Positions 14,816 through 22,176 of a stretch of DNA of 29,192 nucleotides are shown piece by piece. The stretch lies in assembly GCA_045605365.1 (NCBI GenBank), contig JAZUPV010000064.1:1-29192 (forward strand), read 5' to 3'. The notes below the pieces were generated by a model that was not told the origin of the DNA, searched no databases, and was given only the letters and a program-made list of their open reading frames with translations. The DNA is from CAKVLS01 sp045605365 (GTDB lineage Bacteria; Bacillota; Clostridia; Christensenellales; UBA1242). A program made the translations under genes and the position numbers. Numbering within the stretch: position 1 is the stretch's first letter; every line of letters begins with the position of its first letter.

Positions 14816-17800
14816 GTGGCAACTTATTCTAGCAAACGCAAAAAGTCTAAACAGCAAACAAGACGTATTGTTGGTATTACCTTGATAGCAGTTTCTCTAT
14901 TGTTATTGTTATTTACAACGACCAACTGGATATATTTTATCAAGAGCTTCTTTTTGGGTACTTTTGGTGTTATGTGCTATCCTGTATTTGCTCTTAATGT
15001 AATTATTGGTATGGGCATTATAAGTGGCAGAAAGTTTGTTTTCTCTGCAAAATATGTCGTGTATCTAGCATTGTCATTTTTATGCGTTATGGCATTGTTT
15101 CATATAGCACTAACATCAAAACTTAATGATGCCAATTATTTCTTATTTTTAGGCGATTGTTATAAAGCAAAATTTACTCCGGGTGGATTACTAATAGGGT
15201 TATTTACATACCCAGTAACAAGCTTGCTTAATGACGCTGCAGGATATGTGTTGTTTTCAATAATACTAGTCGTGCTTATCGCTATGATTATTGATTATCT
15301 ATATGCCTTTAAACAATTTGCTAGACTTAACCAAGTCGCTGACAAAGAAGAATACAAAGACTCTATAGCCGAAGAAGAAGTTATGCCGACTTCTACTATA
15401 CCTACTAGTCACCATCTTCAACCAGAAAATGTATATTTTGACGAAGAAACTCAACCAGAGCCTTCTCAACCACAGGCAGAAGTTAATTATTTCTTAGGAG
15501 AGCAAACTCCTCAAGAACAACCACTTCAAGAACAAAAAGAAAAAGAGCTTACTCCTTCAGAGATAGCTCGTAGAAGACTTGGTCTTGACAAAGAATATAA
15601 CAAACCAGAAAAATCAAGCGACTATCCTCAAACTTATGAAGAAAAGAAAGCATATATCTTAAACGAAGACAAAGATTCTTTTAACAACAGATCTTTTGGT
15701 ACAGTTAGTTCTAACAACTGGCTAAACCGTGATGTAGAACAACCTTCACAGCCAGAACAACCAAAACCACCAAAATATGTTAACAATCAAGAAACACCTT
15801 CAAATCAAACAAAAAAATCAGACACTCATACAAGAACTAGAGAATATCTAAACACCTTGTATGGCAATACTTCTAATCAAAACCCTATCATCAATGCTGA
15901 TAGTTATAGACAAGGTGGGGTATCACAATCGCCAAAAATTCAACCAGCCTTTAACCAAAACCAAGGTAGCAACGGTATAATTTCTAGCGTAGAAGATTTT
16001 AACAAAAACCATACCCAACCATCACAACAGTTTGTCAAAGTAGAACAACCTTTAGAGACAAAAATTCAAACTATTATCGAACAACCTAAAGTTGTCAATA
16101 ATATCCAACCAACTACAAACCCTATCTTTGAAACAAAACCAGAACCTAAGATAGAAACTCCAGTAGTTGAACCTAAAGTAGAAGAAGACATAGATAGCAT
16201 AATTGTTAAGCCTATCCAACCTGCAAAATTAGATACTACCGAGCCAAAAAAGGTTAGTCCGCTTAACCCAATCAACTTTGCAAATGAAACATCTTCTTCA
16301 GTTACAAATACCTCTGTTGACGTTTTAGAAATCAACGCCAACCATGAACCTGAGATTATATCTTCTGTCGAAGATTTAACAAAAAAACAACCAGATACGG
16401 ACATTGTTAGTTCGCTTAGTACAACATTTAATTTGCCAAGCAGCTTTACAAAATCAAAAGAAGAAAAAGAAAAGTACGAGCAAACTATTATGCTTGGGGC
16501 AGAAAAACCTAAAAAGCAACAAGCACCTAGATATCGCAAACCTTCTAACTATGTTAAACCACCAATCGAACTTTTGACAACAGTATCTTCTAATCCTGAC
16601 GAGTACGAAGAAGAACATCAAAAACGTATCCAAGTTTTGGAGAGCAAACTAGAAGAATTTAACATACCAGCCAAAGTTATTGGTGTACGTAGGGGTTCAG
16701 CTGTTACTAGATACGAATTACAAATGCCTGTAGGTATATCTGTCAAAAAGATTTCTTCTCACTCAGACGATATTGCTATGGCTCTGGCTGCCAATGGTGA
16801 TATTCGTATCGAAGCACCTATCAGGGGCAAAAACGCATTTGGTATCGAAGTACCAAACGCAACTATAGATACAGTCGGTCTAAAAGACGTTATCGAAGCA
16901 CCAAAATTTGCCAACAATCCTTCACCTTTAGCTTTTGCTTTGGGCAAAGACGTAGATGGCAACTTAGCTACTTGCAACCTTGCAAAAGCACCACACTTGT
17001 TGGTAGCTGGTTCTACTGGTTCTGGTAAGAGTGTATGCTTAAATACTTTGATTGTAAGTTTGTTATACAAAACTTCTCCAGAAGACCTAAAGTTTATCCT
17101 TGTAGACCCAAAACGTGTTGAGTTTGGTATGTTCAACTACCTACCACATATGCTTATACCAAAAGCCATCACAGAACCTAAAAAAGCCCTAAATGCTTTT
17201 GACTGGTGTATTATGGAGATGGAGAGACGTTATGTGTTGTTTGAAGAAAACTACGTAAAAAATATCGAAGAATACAACGCTCAACCAGATGTTACAAGTG
17301 GTACAGCAGACAAGCTACCATATATCGTACTTATCGTGGACGAATTTGCAGACTTGTTGTTGTCTGCTAACAAAAAAGAACTAGAAGAACGTGTACGTAA
17401 ACTTACCGCAAAAGCACGTGCCGCTGGTATACATTTGATATTAGCAACTCAAAGACCATCAGTAGACGTTATTACTGGTACTATCAAACTAAACTTACCT
17501 ACACGTATCGCATTTGCTGTTACTAACTATCAAGATAGCAAAACTATCCTTGACCAGGGCGGAGCAGAAAAACTACTTGGTCGTGGTGATATGTTGTTCT
17601 CAATGCAAAACGCAGAGCCATCACGTATACAAGGTGCTTTTGTTAGTACAAAAGAAGTTATTGATGTTGTTAAATTTATTAAAGAAAATAACGAAAGTTT
17701 CTTTGATGATAGTATCGAAAACAATATCGATAGTATGGACGAAGAATCTCCTCAAAACGTTGTAGCTCCTCCAGAAAAACCAGAGTACGACCCATTATTA

Positions 17801-18013
17801 CCAAAATGTCTAAAATATTGTATCGAAACAAACCAAGCATCTATATCAATGCTTCAACGTAGATTTTCGATAGGATTTACTCGTTCTGGTAGAATAGTCG
17901 ACCAAATGGAGAAATCAAGATTTATCGGTTCGTCAGACGGCGGCAAAACTCGTAGCGTATATATCACTATGGAGCAATTTACTGCAATATTTGGCGAAGT
18001 TGATGACGATTAA
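14816..18013 (+). CDS. ftsK: DNA translocase FtsK/SpoIIIE
   Basis: FtsK/SpoIIIE pumps chromosomal DNA through the division or sporulation septum. I choose GTG 14816 as start: AAGGGG (14803-14808) is 7 bases before it, and the next residues (KRKKSKQQTRR) give the expected basic N terminus; an open TTG start at 14732 overlaps the promoter. The resulting 1065 residues contain four or five membrane helices (about 18-165), a low-complexity linker rich in Pro, Gln and Glu (about 170-580), and the motor with Walker A GSTGSGKS at 732-739 and Walker B LIVDEFADLL (Asp 842). The DNA-reading gamma winged helix (about 992-1060) follows, with RRFSIGFTRSGRIVDQME. B. subtilis SpoIIIE has about 790 residues, so the linker is long. 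The stop overlaps no functional start; rimO follows. Confidence 0.95.
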   Translation: MATYSSKRKKSKQQTRRIVGITLIAVSLLLLLFTTTNWIYFIKSFFLGTFGVMCYPVFALNVIIGMGIISGRKFVFSAKYVVYLALSFLCVMALFHIALTSKLNDANYFLFLGDCYKAKFTPGGLLIGLFTYPVTSLLNDAAGYVLFSIILVVLIAMIIDYLYAFKQFARLNQVADKEEYKDSIAEEEVMPTSTIPTSHHLQPENVYFDEETQPEPSQPQAEVNYFLGEQTPQEQPLQEQKEKELTPSEIARRRLGLDKEYNKPEKSSDYPQTYEEKKAYILNEDKDSFNNRSFGTVSSNNWLNRDVEQPSQPEQPKPPKYVNNQETPSNQTKKSDTHTRTREYLNTLYGNTSNQNPIINADSYRQGGVSQSPKIQPAFNQNQGSNGIISSVEDFNKNHTQPSQQFVKVEQPLETKIQTIIEQPKVVNNIQPTTNPIFETKPEPKIETPVVEPKVEEDIDSIIVKPIQPAKLDTTEPKKVSPLNPINFANETSSSVTNTSVDVLEINANHEPEIISSVEDLTKKQPDTDIVSSLSTTFNLPSSFTKSKEEKEKYEQTIMLGAEKPKKQQAPRYRKPSNYVKPPIELLTTVSSNPDEYEEEHQKRIQVLESKLEEFNIPAKVIGVRRGSAVTRYELQMPVGISVKKISSHSDDIAMALAANGDIRIEAPIRGKNAFGIEVPNATIDTVGLKDVIEAPKFANNPSPLAFALGKDVDGNLATCNLAKAPHLLVAGSTGSGKSVCLNTLIVSLLYKTSPEDLKFILVDPKRVEFGMFNYLPHMLIPKAITEPKKALNAFDWCIMEMERRYVLFEENYVKNIEEYNAQPDVTSGTADKLPYIVLIVDEFADLLLSANKKELEERVRKLTAKARAAGIHLILATQRPSVDVITGTIKLNLPTRIAFAVTNYQDSKTILDQGGAEKLLGRGDMLFSMQNAEPSRIQGAFVSTKEVIDVVKFIKENNESFFDDSIENNIDSMDEESPQNVVAPPEKPEYDPLLPKCLKYCIETNQASISMLQRRFSIGFTRSGRIVDQMEKSRFIGSSDGGKTRSVYITMEQFTAIFGEVDDD
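15977..16384 (+). repeat. Two copies of a short peptide repeat in the FtsK linker
   Basis: The linker encodes IISSVEDFNK (15977-16006) and IISSVEDLTK (16355-16384), residues 388-397 and 514-523. Seven residues are identical in a row, while most codons within them differ, so the peptide rather than the DNA is what is kept. A weaker echo, DIVSSLSTTF, follows the second copy. Confidence 0.6.
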
Positions 18014-18024
18014 TGGAGAATACT

Positions 18025-19344
18025 ATGGCAGAAATACAAAAGACAGTTGGCTTTGTGTCGCTTGGTTGTGACAAAAATAGGGTCGATACCGAAAATATGA
18101 TAACAACCTTAACAAACTACGGTTTTAAGGTTGTTTCTGACCCTGAAAAAGCCCAAATTATCATAATAAACACTTGTGCATTTTTAAAAAGTGCCAGACA
18201 AGAAGCTTTTGACAATATTTTACAATTTGCACATTTTAAACAAAAAAATCTAGAAAAACTTATCGTTACAGGTTGTCTACCGTTGCTTAATGACAAAGCA
18301 ATGCAAGACGATATGAAAGATTATGTAGATGCATTTGTCTGTCCAAAAGATTATGACAAATTGCCACAAATAATTGCCAAACTATATGACAAACTTAAAG
18401 TAAAACAACTACCAAAACTAGTCGAAGGTAGAATACTTACTACACCTAGTCACTATGCTTATCTAAAGATAGCCGATGGTTGTGACAATTATTGTACATA
18501 CTGTCGTATACCTTATATTCGTGGTAGATTTGCTTCTGTGCCAATCGAACAAATTTTGCAAGAGGCACAAAAACTTGTCGCAAATGGGGTAAGAGAACTT
18601 ATTGTTGTAGCACAAGACGTCACTCGTTATGGCGAAGACCTATACAAAGAGTCACGTCTAGTCGACTTGTTACAACAACTTAGCAAAATAAAAAAATTGC
18701 GTTGGATAAGGCTTCACTATTGTTATCCAGAACGTATCTCTCAAGAACTTATCAAAGAGATTGCTTCTAATCCAAAAATAGTAAAATATATCGATATACC
18801 TATGCAGCACTATAGTTCAGAAGTTTTAAAACGTATGAACCGCAAAAGTACTAGCAAAAATATCGACAAACTAATCTCTGACCTAAGAAGTAATATCCCA
18901 GACATAGTCATAAGGTCAACCTTTATCGTAGGCTTCCCAGGAGAAACAAAACAACAGTTTAAACAACTTTGTGAGTTTTTAAAAACAGCAAGGCTAAACA
19001 ATGTTGGTTTCTTTGCTTATTCTAGAGAGCCGGGCACTGCATCTTATAATATGGACGGTCAAATAAGCGACCGAATAAAATATAAACGCCTAAAGAAAGT
19101 TCAAAAGATTCAAACAAAGATTGCTTTAGAACTTAACAAACAAAAATTGGGCAAAACCTATCAAATAGTTTGTGATGGTTATGACCAACAAGGCGGAGTA
19201 TATATAGGTAGAAGCTATGCTTCTTCACCTGATGTAGATTTTTACACTTATTTTTCAAGTGATAATAAGATAAAAGTCGGAGAAATAGTAGACGTTACTA
19301 TTTCTTATGTAAACAAAAATTTTATTTATGGAGAAACAAAATGA
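18025..19344 (+). CDS. rimO: Ribosomal protein S12 methylthiotransferase RimO
   Basis: RimO is a radical-SAM enzyme that methylthiolates an Asp of ribosomal protein S12. I take ATG 18025, because GGAG (18015-18018) lies 6 bases before it; ATG 18013, overlapping the ftsK stop, would add MENT but has no ribosome binding site. Of the 439 residues, the N-terminal domain holds the three cluster cysteines C15 (SLGCDKNRVD), C51 (INTC) and C84 (VTGC). The radical-SAM motif CDNYCTYC gives C153, C157 and C160. The C-terminal TRAM domain covers the last 70 residues or so. The SLGCxKNxVD signature separates RimO from MiaB, which is also present at 24553. The stop overlaps the pgsA ATG (ATGA). Confidence 0.94.
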   Translation: MAEIQKTVGFVSLGCDKNRVDTENMITTLTNYGFKVVSDPEKAQIIIINTCAFLKSARQEAFDNILQFAHFKQKNLEKLIVTGCLPLLNDKAMQDDMKDYVDAFVCPKDYDKLPQIIAKLYDKLKVKQLPKLVEGRILTTPSHYAYLKIADGCDNYCTYCRIPYIRGRFASVPIEQILQEAQKLVANGVRELIVVAQDVTRYGEDLYKESRLVDLLQQLSKIKKLRWIRLHYCYPERISQELIKEIASNPKIVKYIDIPMQHYSSEVLKRMNRKSTSKNIDKLISDLRSNIPDIVIRSTFIVGFPGETKQQFKQLCEFLKTARLNNVGFFAYSREPGTASYNMDGQISDRIKYKRLKKVQKIQTKIALELNKQKLGKTYQIVCDGYDQQGGVYIGRSYASSPDVDFYTYFSSDNKIKVGEIVDVTISYVNKNFIYGETK

Positions 19345-19934
19345 ACTTACCAAACAAAATAAGTATGTCAAGAATTTTCTTAATACCAGTAATGATTGCT
19401 TTTTATCTATTAGACCCAATTGTACCTTATGGTAGACTTATATCTTTGGGTGTATATGTTATAGCATCTATTACTGATATGGTAGATGGTCATATAGCTA
19501 GATCTCGCAATATGGTTACTGACCTTGGCAAATTGCTTGACAGCATCGCAGACAAATTACTTAACGTATGTGCTTTATTATTAGTGCTTGTAGACGGCGT
19601 TTTACCACTTATTTGGGGCGTTTTAGTTGCTTGTATTATAATCTGTAGAGAACTTCTTATCAGCATTTTTAGACAAGTATGCGCTACCAAAGGTATGGTT
19701 ATGGCTGCTGACTGGTGGGGCAAAATCAAGGCTATAGTCCAAGATATTGCTATACCATTTATGTTCTTATTAGCACAAATATATGCTAACGGCGGTCTAG
19801 GTATGTCTGCAGGTTTAATTCTTGCTTTTGAGATTGTTACATATGTTCTTATCGGAGCAGCAACTTTGCTTACTATTATGTCAGCAATCAACTATATGGT
19901 AAAAAACCGTGCCGTATTTAAAGAAGGTGAATAA
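19341..19934 (+). CDS. pgsA: CDP-diacylglycerol-glycerol-3-phosphate 3-phosphatidyltransferase
   Basis: PgsA makes phosphatidylglycerol phosphate, the first committed step to phosphatidylglycerol and cardiolipin, in the cytoplasmic membrane. The 197 residues show the CDP-alcohol phosphotransferase motif in DMVDGHIAR through DLGKLLDSIADK, with the four metal-binding Asp at 46, 49, 67 and 71. Several membrane helices are visible (about 10-25, 32-46, 74-100 and two near the C terminus). GGAG at 19330-19333 lies inside the rimO end, and the ATG overlaps the rimO stop, so translation is likely coupled. The order pgsA-cinA-recA is the same as in Bacillus. Confidence 0.95.
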   Translation: MNLPNKISMSRIFLIPVMIAFYLLDPIVPYGRLISLGVYVIASITDMVDGHIARSRNMVTDLGKLLDSIADKLLNVCALLLVLVDGVLPLIWGVLVACIIICRELLISIFRQVCATKGMVMAADWWGKIKAIVQDIAIPFMFLLAQIYANGGLGMSAGLILAFEIVTYVLIGAATLLTIMSAINYMVKNRAVFKEGE

Positions 19935-19936
19935 CA

Positions 19937-21157
19937 ATGAAGATTAGTGTTTTAACTGTCAGCAACAACGAACTTGTTGCAACCAAAAAAAATGATAGTT
20001 TGGCTCTAATCTCGTCTTATCTGTACAAAAATGGTTTTGATGTAGAAAGCACATCAACAATAAAGGTAGACTTTGAAAAAATAGTCTCTAAGTTAACTAT
20101 TGACCTAGAAAACTCAGAGACTGTTATCTTGACTTGTGATGACCAGATAGATAGCAGCTTTGTCACAAAAAAGGCCATCGCAAAAGTTGTAGAACAAGAG
20201 CTTATAACTAACTCTTTTGCAAAAAACAACATAACTGCATACTACAAGGCATTTAACTTGCCACCAACAAAAGAGTCTAACTCTTATGCATTTATGCCCA
20301 ATATGGCAAGATGTGTAACCAACGAGTATGGACCAATGCAAGGCTTTTTGATAAACAAAGACAACAAACTGATTATCTTTATGCCACAAGAAAGTCTACA
20401 ACTAAAACAAATGTTTATCTCTTCAGTATTACCATTTTTGCTAGAACAATCAAAAAAACTTAACAATACTTATATCTTTAAAACTTATGGCTTAACATCT
20501 CAAGAGATGTTGTCTATTTTAAAAGACTTAAGGAAAAACAAACAAAAAGTCGAGATTTTGTGTAATGAAAAATTGTTAGAAGGCGAGATTATCATCAACT
20601 ATCCGCAAAAACTAGATTCTGTAGTTGTAGATGGTTTTGTCTCTACAGTGTACAAAAGGCTATCTAATTATATCTATGCAGAGACTGATGTTAGTATAGA
20701 AGAAAGGGTGAGAGACCTTCTTAATATCAATTCGCTTACATTATCTACTGCAGAAGATTATACCTTAGGCAACATTACATCAAGTTTTTTGACAAAAAAC
20801 TTCGACGGCAACAAGTTTTTGATAGAAAGTTATGTCGTACCAAGCGACTTATCAAAAACTACCGTTCTTGGTATAGACCAAGATTTGCTTAAAACTAAGT
20901 CTTCGCCAGACGATATAGCATATCAAATGGCAACAGGTGCATTAGAAAACTCAGGTAGTGATTTTGTACTATCTACCTATGGAGAAGGCGACACTTGTTA
21001 TATAGGTATCGGCACTATGAAAGGTATCTATGTATACAAAGAGATTGTCACAGGTTCTACCGAAGAACGTGTCAAAAAAGCTACTAGCGCAGCAATTTTT
21101 CATTTAATCAAAAAAATCAAAAAAAATGATTTTCATTTATCTCAAACTACTGTATAA
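19937..21157 (+). CDS. cinA: Degenerate CinA-like protein lacking the catalytic motifs
   Basis: The 406 residues align in my reading with CinA over the whole length: an N-terminal molybdopterin-binding-like domain (about 1-165), a middle domain, and a C-terminal NMN-deamidase-like domain (about 253-395). The signatures are lost. The GGLGPTxDD loop reads TCDDQIDSS (66-74), the PGPP loop reads MPQES (149-153), the C-terminal AESCTGG reads AEDYTLG (272-278), the catalytic Tyr position reads Pro, and TGxAGP reads TYGEGD (347-352). Hydrophobic core positions, LGI and the surrounding spacing are kept. AAGGTGA (19924-19930) is the ribosome binding site. Sitting between pgsA and recA is the usual cinA position. 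NMN or ADP-ribose hydrolysis is unlikely; a competence or recombination-linked structural role is speculation. Confidence 0.75.
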   Translation: MKISVLTVSNNELVATKKNDSLALISSYLYKNGFDVESTSTIKVDFEKIVSKLTIDLENSETVILTCDDQIDSSFVTKKAIAKVVEQELITNSFAKNNITAYYKAFNLPPTKESNSYAFMPNMARCVTNEYGPMQGFLINKDNKLIIFMPQESLQLKQMFISSVLPFLLEQSKKLNNTYIFKTYGLTSQEMLSILKDLRKNKQKVEILCNEKLLEGEIIINYPQKLDSVVVDGFVSTVYKRLSNYIYAETDVSIEERVRDLLNINSLTLSTAEDYTLGNITSSFLTKNFDGNKFLIESYVVPSDLSKTTVLGIDQDLLKTKSSPDDIAYQMATGALENSGSDFVLSTYGEGDTCYIGIGTMKGIYVYKEIVTGSTEERVKKATSAAIFHLIKKIKKNDFHLSQTTV

Positions 21158-21177
21158 TATTGTCATAAGGAGTAATT

Positions 21178-22164
21178 ATGGAAGACAAAAAGAAAGTTTT
21201 AGAGCAAACTATTTTGCAAATTGAAAAACAATTTGGCAAAGGCTCAATTATGAAACTAGGCGAGCAAACAATGCAAAACATTGATGTTATACCAACAGGT
21301 TGCCTAGTATTAGACAATGCTTTAGGAATAGGCGGTATTCCTCGTGGCAGAATTATAGAAATATATGGACCAGAATCTTCTGGTAAAACAACTGTATCTT
21401 TGCATATGATAGCCCAAGCACAAAAACTGGGTGGTACAGCTGCATTTATCGACGCAGAACACGCTCTTGACCCAGTATACGCTGGCAACCTTGGTGTTAA
21501 CCTAGAAGACTTGTACGTTTCTCAACCAGACACTGGCGAACAAGCCCTAGATATCTGCGAGACTTTAGTTAGAAGTGGTGCATTTGATATTATCGTTATA
21601 GACTCTGTTGCAGCACTTACACCAAAAGCAGAAATCGAAGGTGAAATGGGTGATAGCTTTATTGGTTTGCAAGCTAGACTTATGAGCCAAGCTCTAAGAA
21701 AATTAACTGCTATAACCAACAAGAGCAAAACTTGTGTAGTTTTCATCAACCAATTAAGAGAAAAAGTAGGCGTTATGTTTGGTAGCCCAGAGACAACTAC
21801 CGGCGGTAAGGCACTTAAGTTTTATTCTAGTATTAGACTTGACGTACGTAAAGTCGACACTATCAAAGACGGTAGCGACTTTATCGGCAACCGCACCCGT
21901 GTTAAAGTTGTCAAAAACAAACTTGCTCCACCTTTCAAACAAGCCGAATTTGATATTATCTACGGCAAAGGTATCTCAAACGAAGGTTGTATCCTAGACC
22001 TTGCTGCCGAGTTGGATATCATTCAAAAGAGTGGTGCATGGTATGCCTACAAAGACGAGAAGATTGGTCAAGGTAAAGAAAATGCAAAAGCATATCTTCT
22101 TAACAATCCAGAAGTTATGGCAGAAATCGAACAAATCATTAGAGACACTTTAGTTTCTAGATAG
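21178..22164 (+). CDS. recA: Recombinase RecA
   Basis: RecA forms filaments on single-stranded DNA, drives strand exchange and triggers LexA cleavage. The 328 residues cover the whole core: the N-terminal polymerisation helix, Walker A GPESSGKT (64-71), SQPDTGEQAL, the DNA-binding loops around EIEGEMGDSFIGLQARLMSQ and GVMFGSPETTTGGKALKFY, and the C-terminal domain. The long acidic tail of E. coli RecA is absent, as is common in short Gram-positive forms. The usual Ser of the PTGSLxLD motif is Cys 42. AAGGAG (21167-21172) is 5 bases before the ATG. It is the last gene of the ftsK operon. No GAAC-N4-GTTC type LexA box is visible upstream. Confidence 0.98.
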   Translation: MEDKKKVLEQTILQIEKQFGKGSIMKLGEQTMQNIDVIPTGCLVLDNALGIGGIPRGRIIEIYGPESSGKTTVSLHMIAQAQKLGGTAAFIDAEHALDPVYAGNLGVNLEDLYVSQPDTGEQALDICETLVRSGAFDIIVIDSVAALTPKAEIEGEMGDSFIGLQARLMSQALRKLTAITNKSKTCVVFINQLREKVGVMFGSPETTTGGKALKFYSSIRLDVRKVDTIKDGSDFIGNRTRVKVVKNKLAPPFKQAEFDIIYGKGISNEGCILDLAAELDIIQKSGAWYAYKDEKIGQGKENAKAYLLNNPEVMAEIEQIIRDTLVSR

Positions 22165-22176
22165 TATTTATATATA

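Noticed and set aside
16066..16539. Minus-strand open frame of 157 codons within the ftsK linker
   Set aside because: Antisense of a low-complexity region; no start signal or promoter.
17514..17765. Plus-strand second-frame open reading frame inside the ftsK motor
   Set aside because: Lies over the conserved motor domain, with no ribosome binding site and a Leu- and Lys-rich out-of-frame composition.
18013..18024. ATG overlapping the ftsK stop as rimO start
   Set aside because: No Shine-Dalgarno before it; GGAG at 18015-18018 fits ATG 18025.
21131..21159. Promoter for recA within the end of cinA (TTTCAT, 17 bases, TATAAT)
   Set aside because: The -35 matches only two of six consensus bases, and the TG touches the -10 without the single-base gap of an extended -10; kept only as a possibility.
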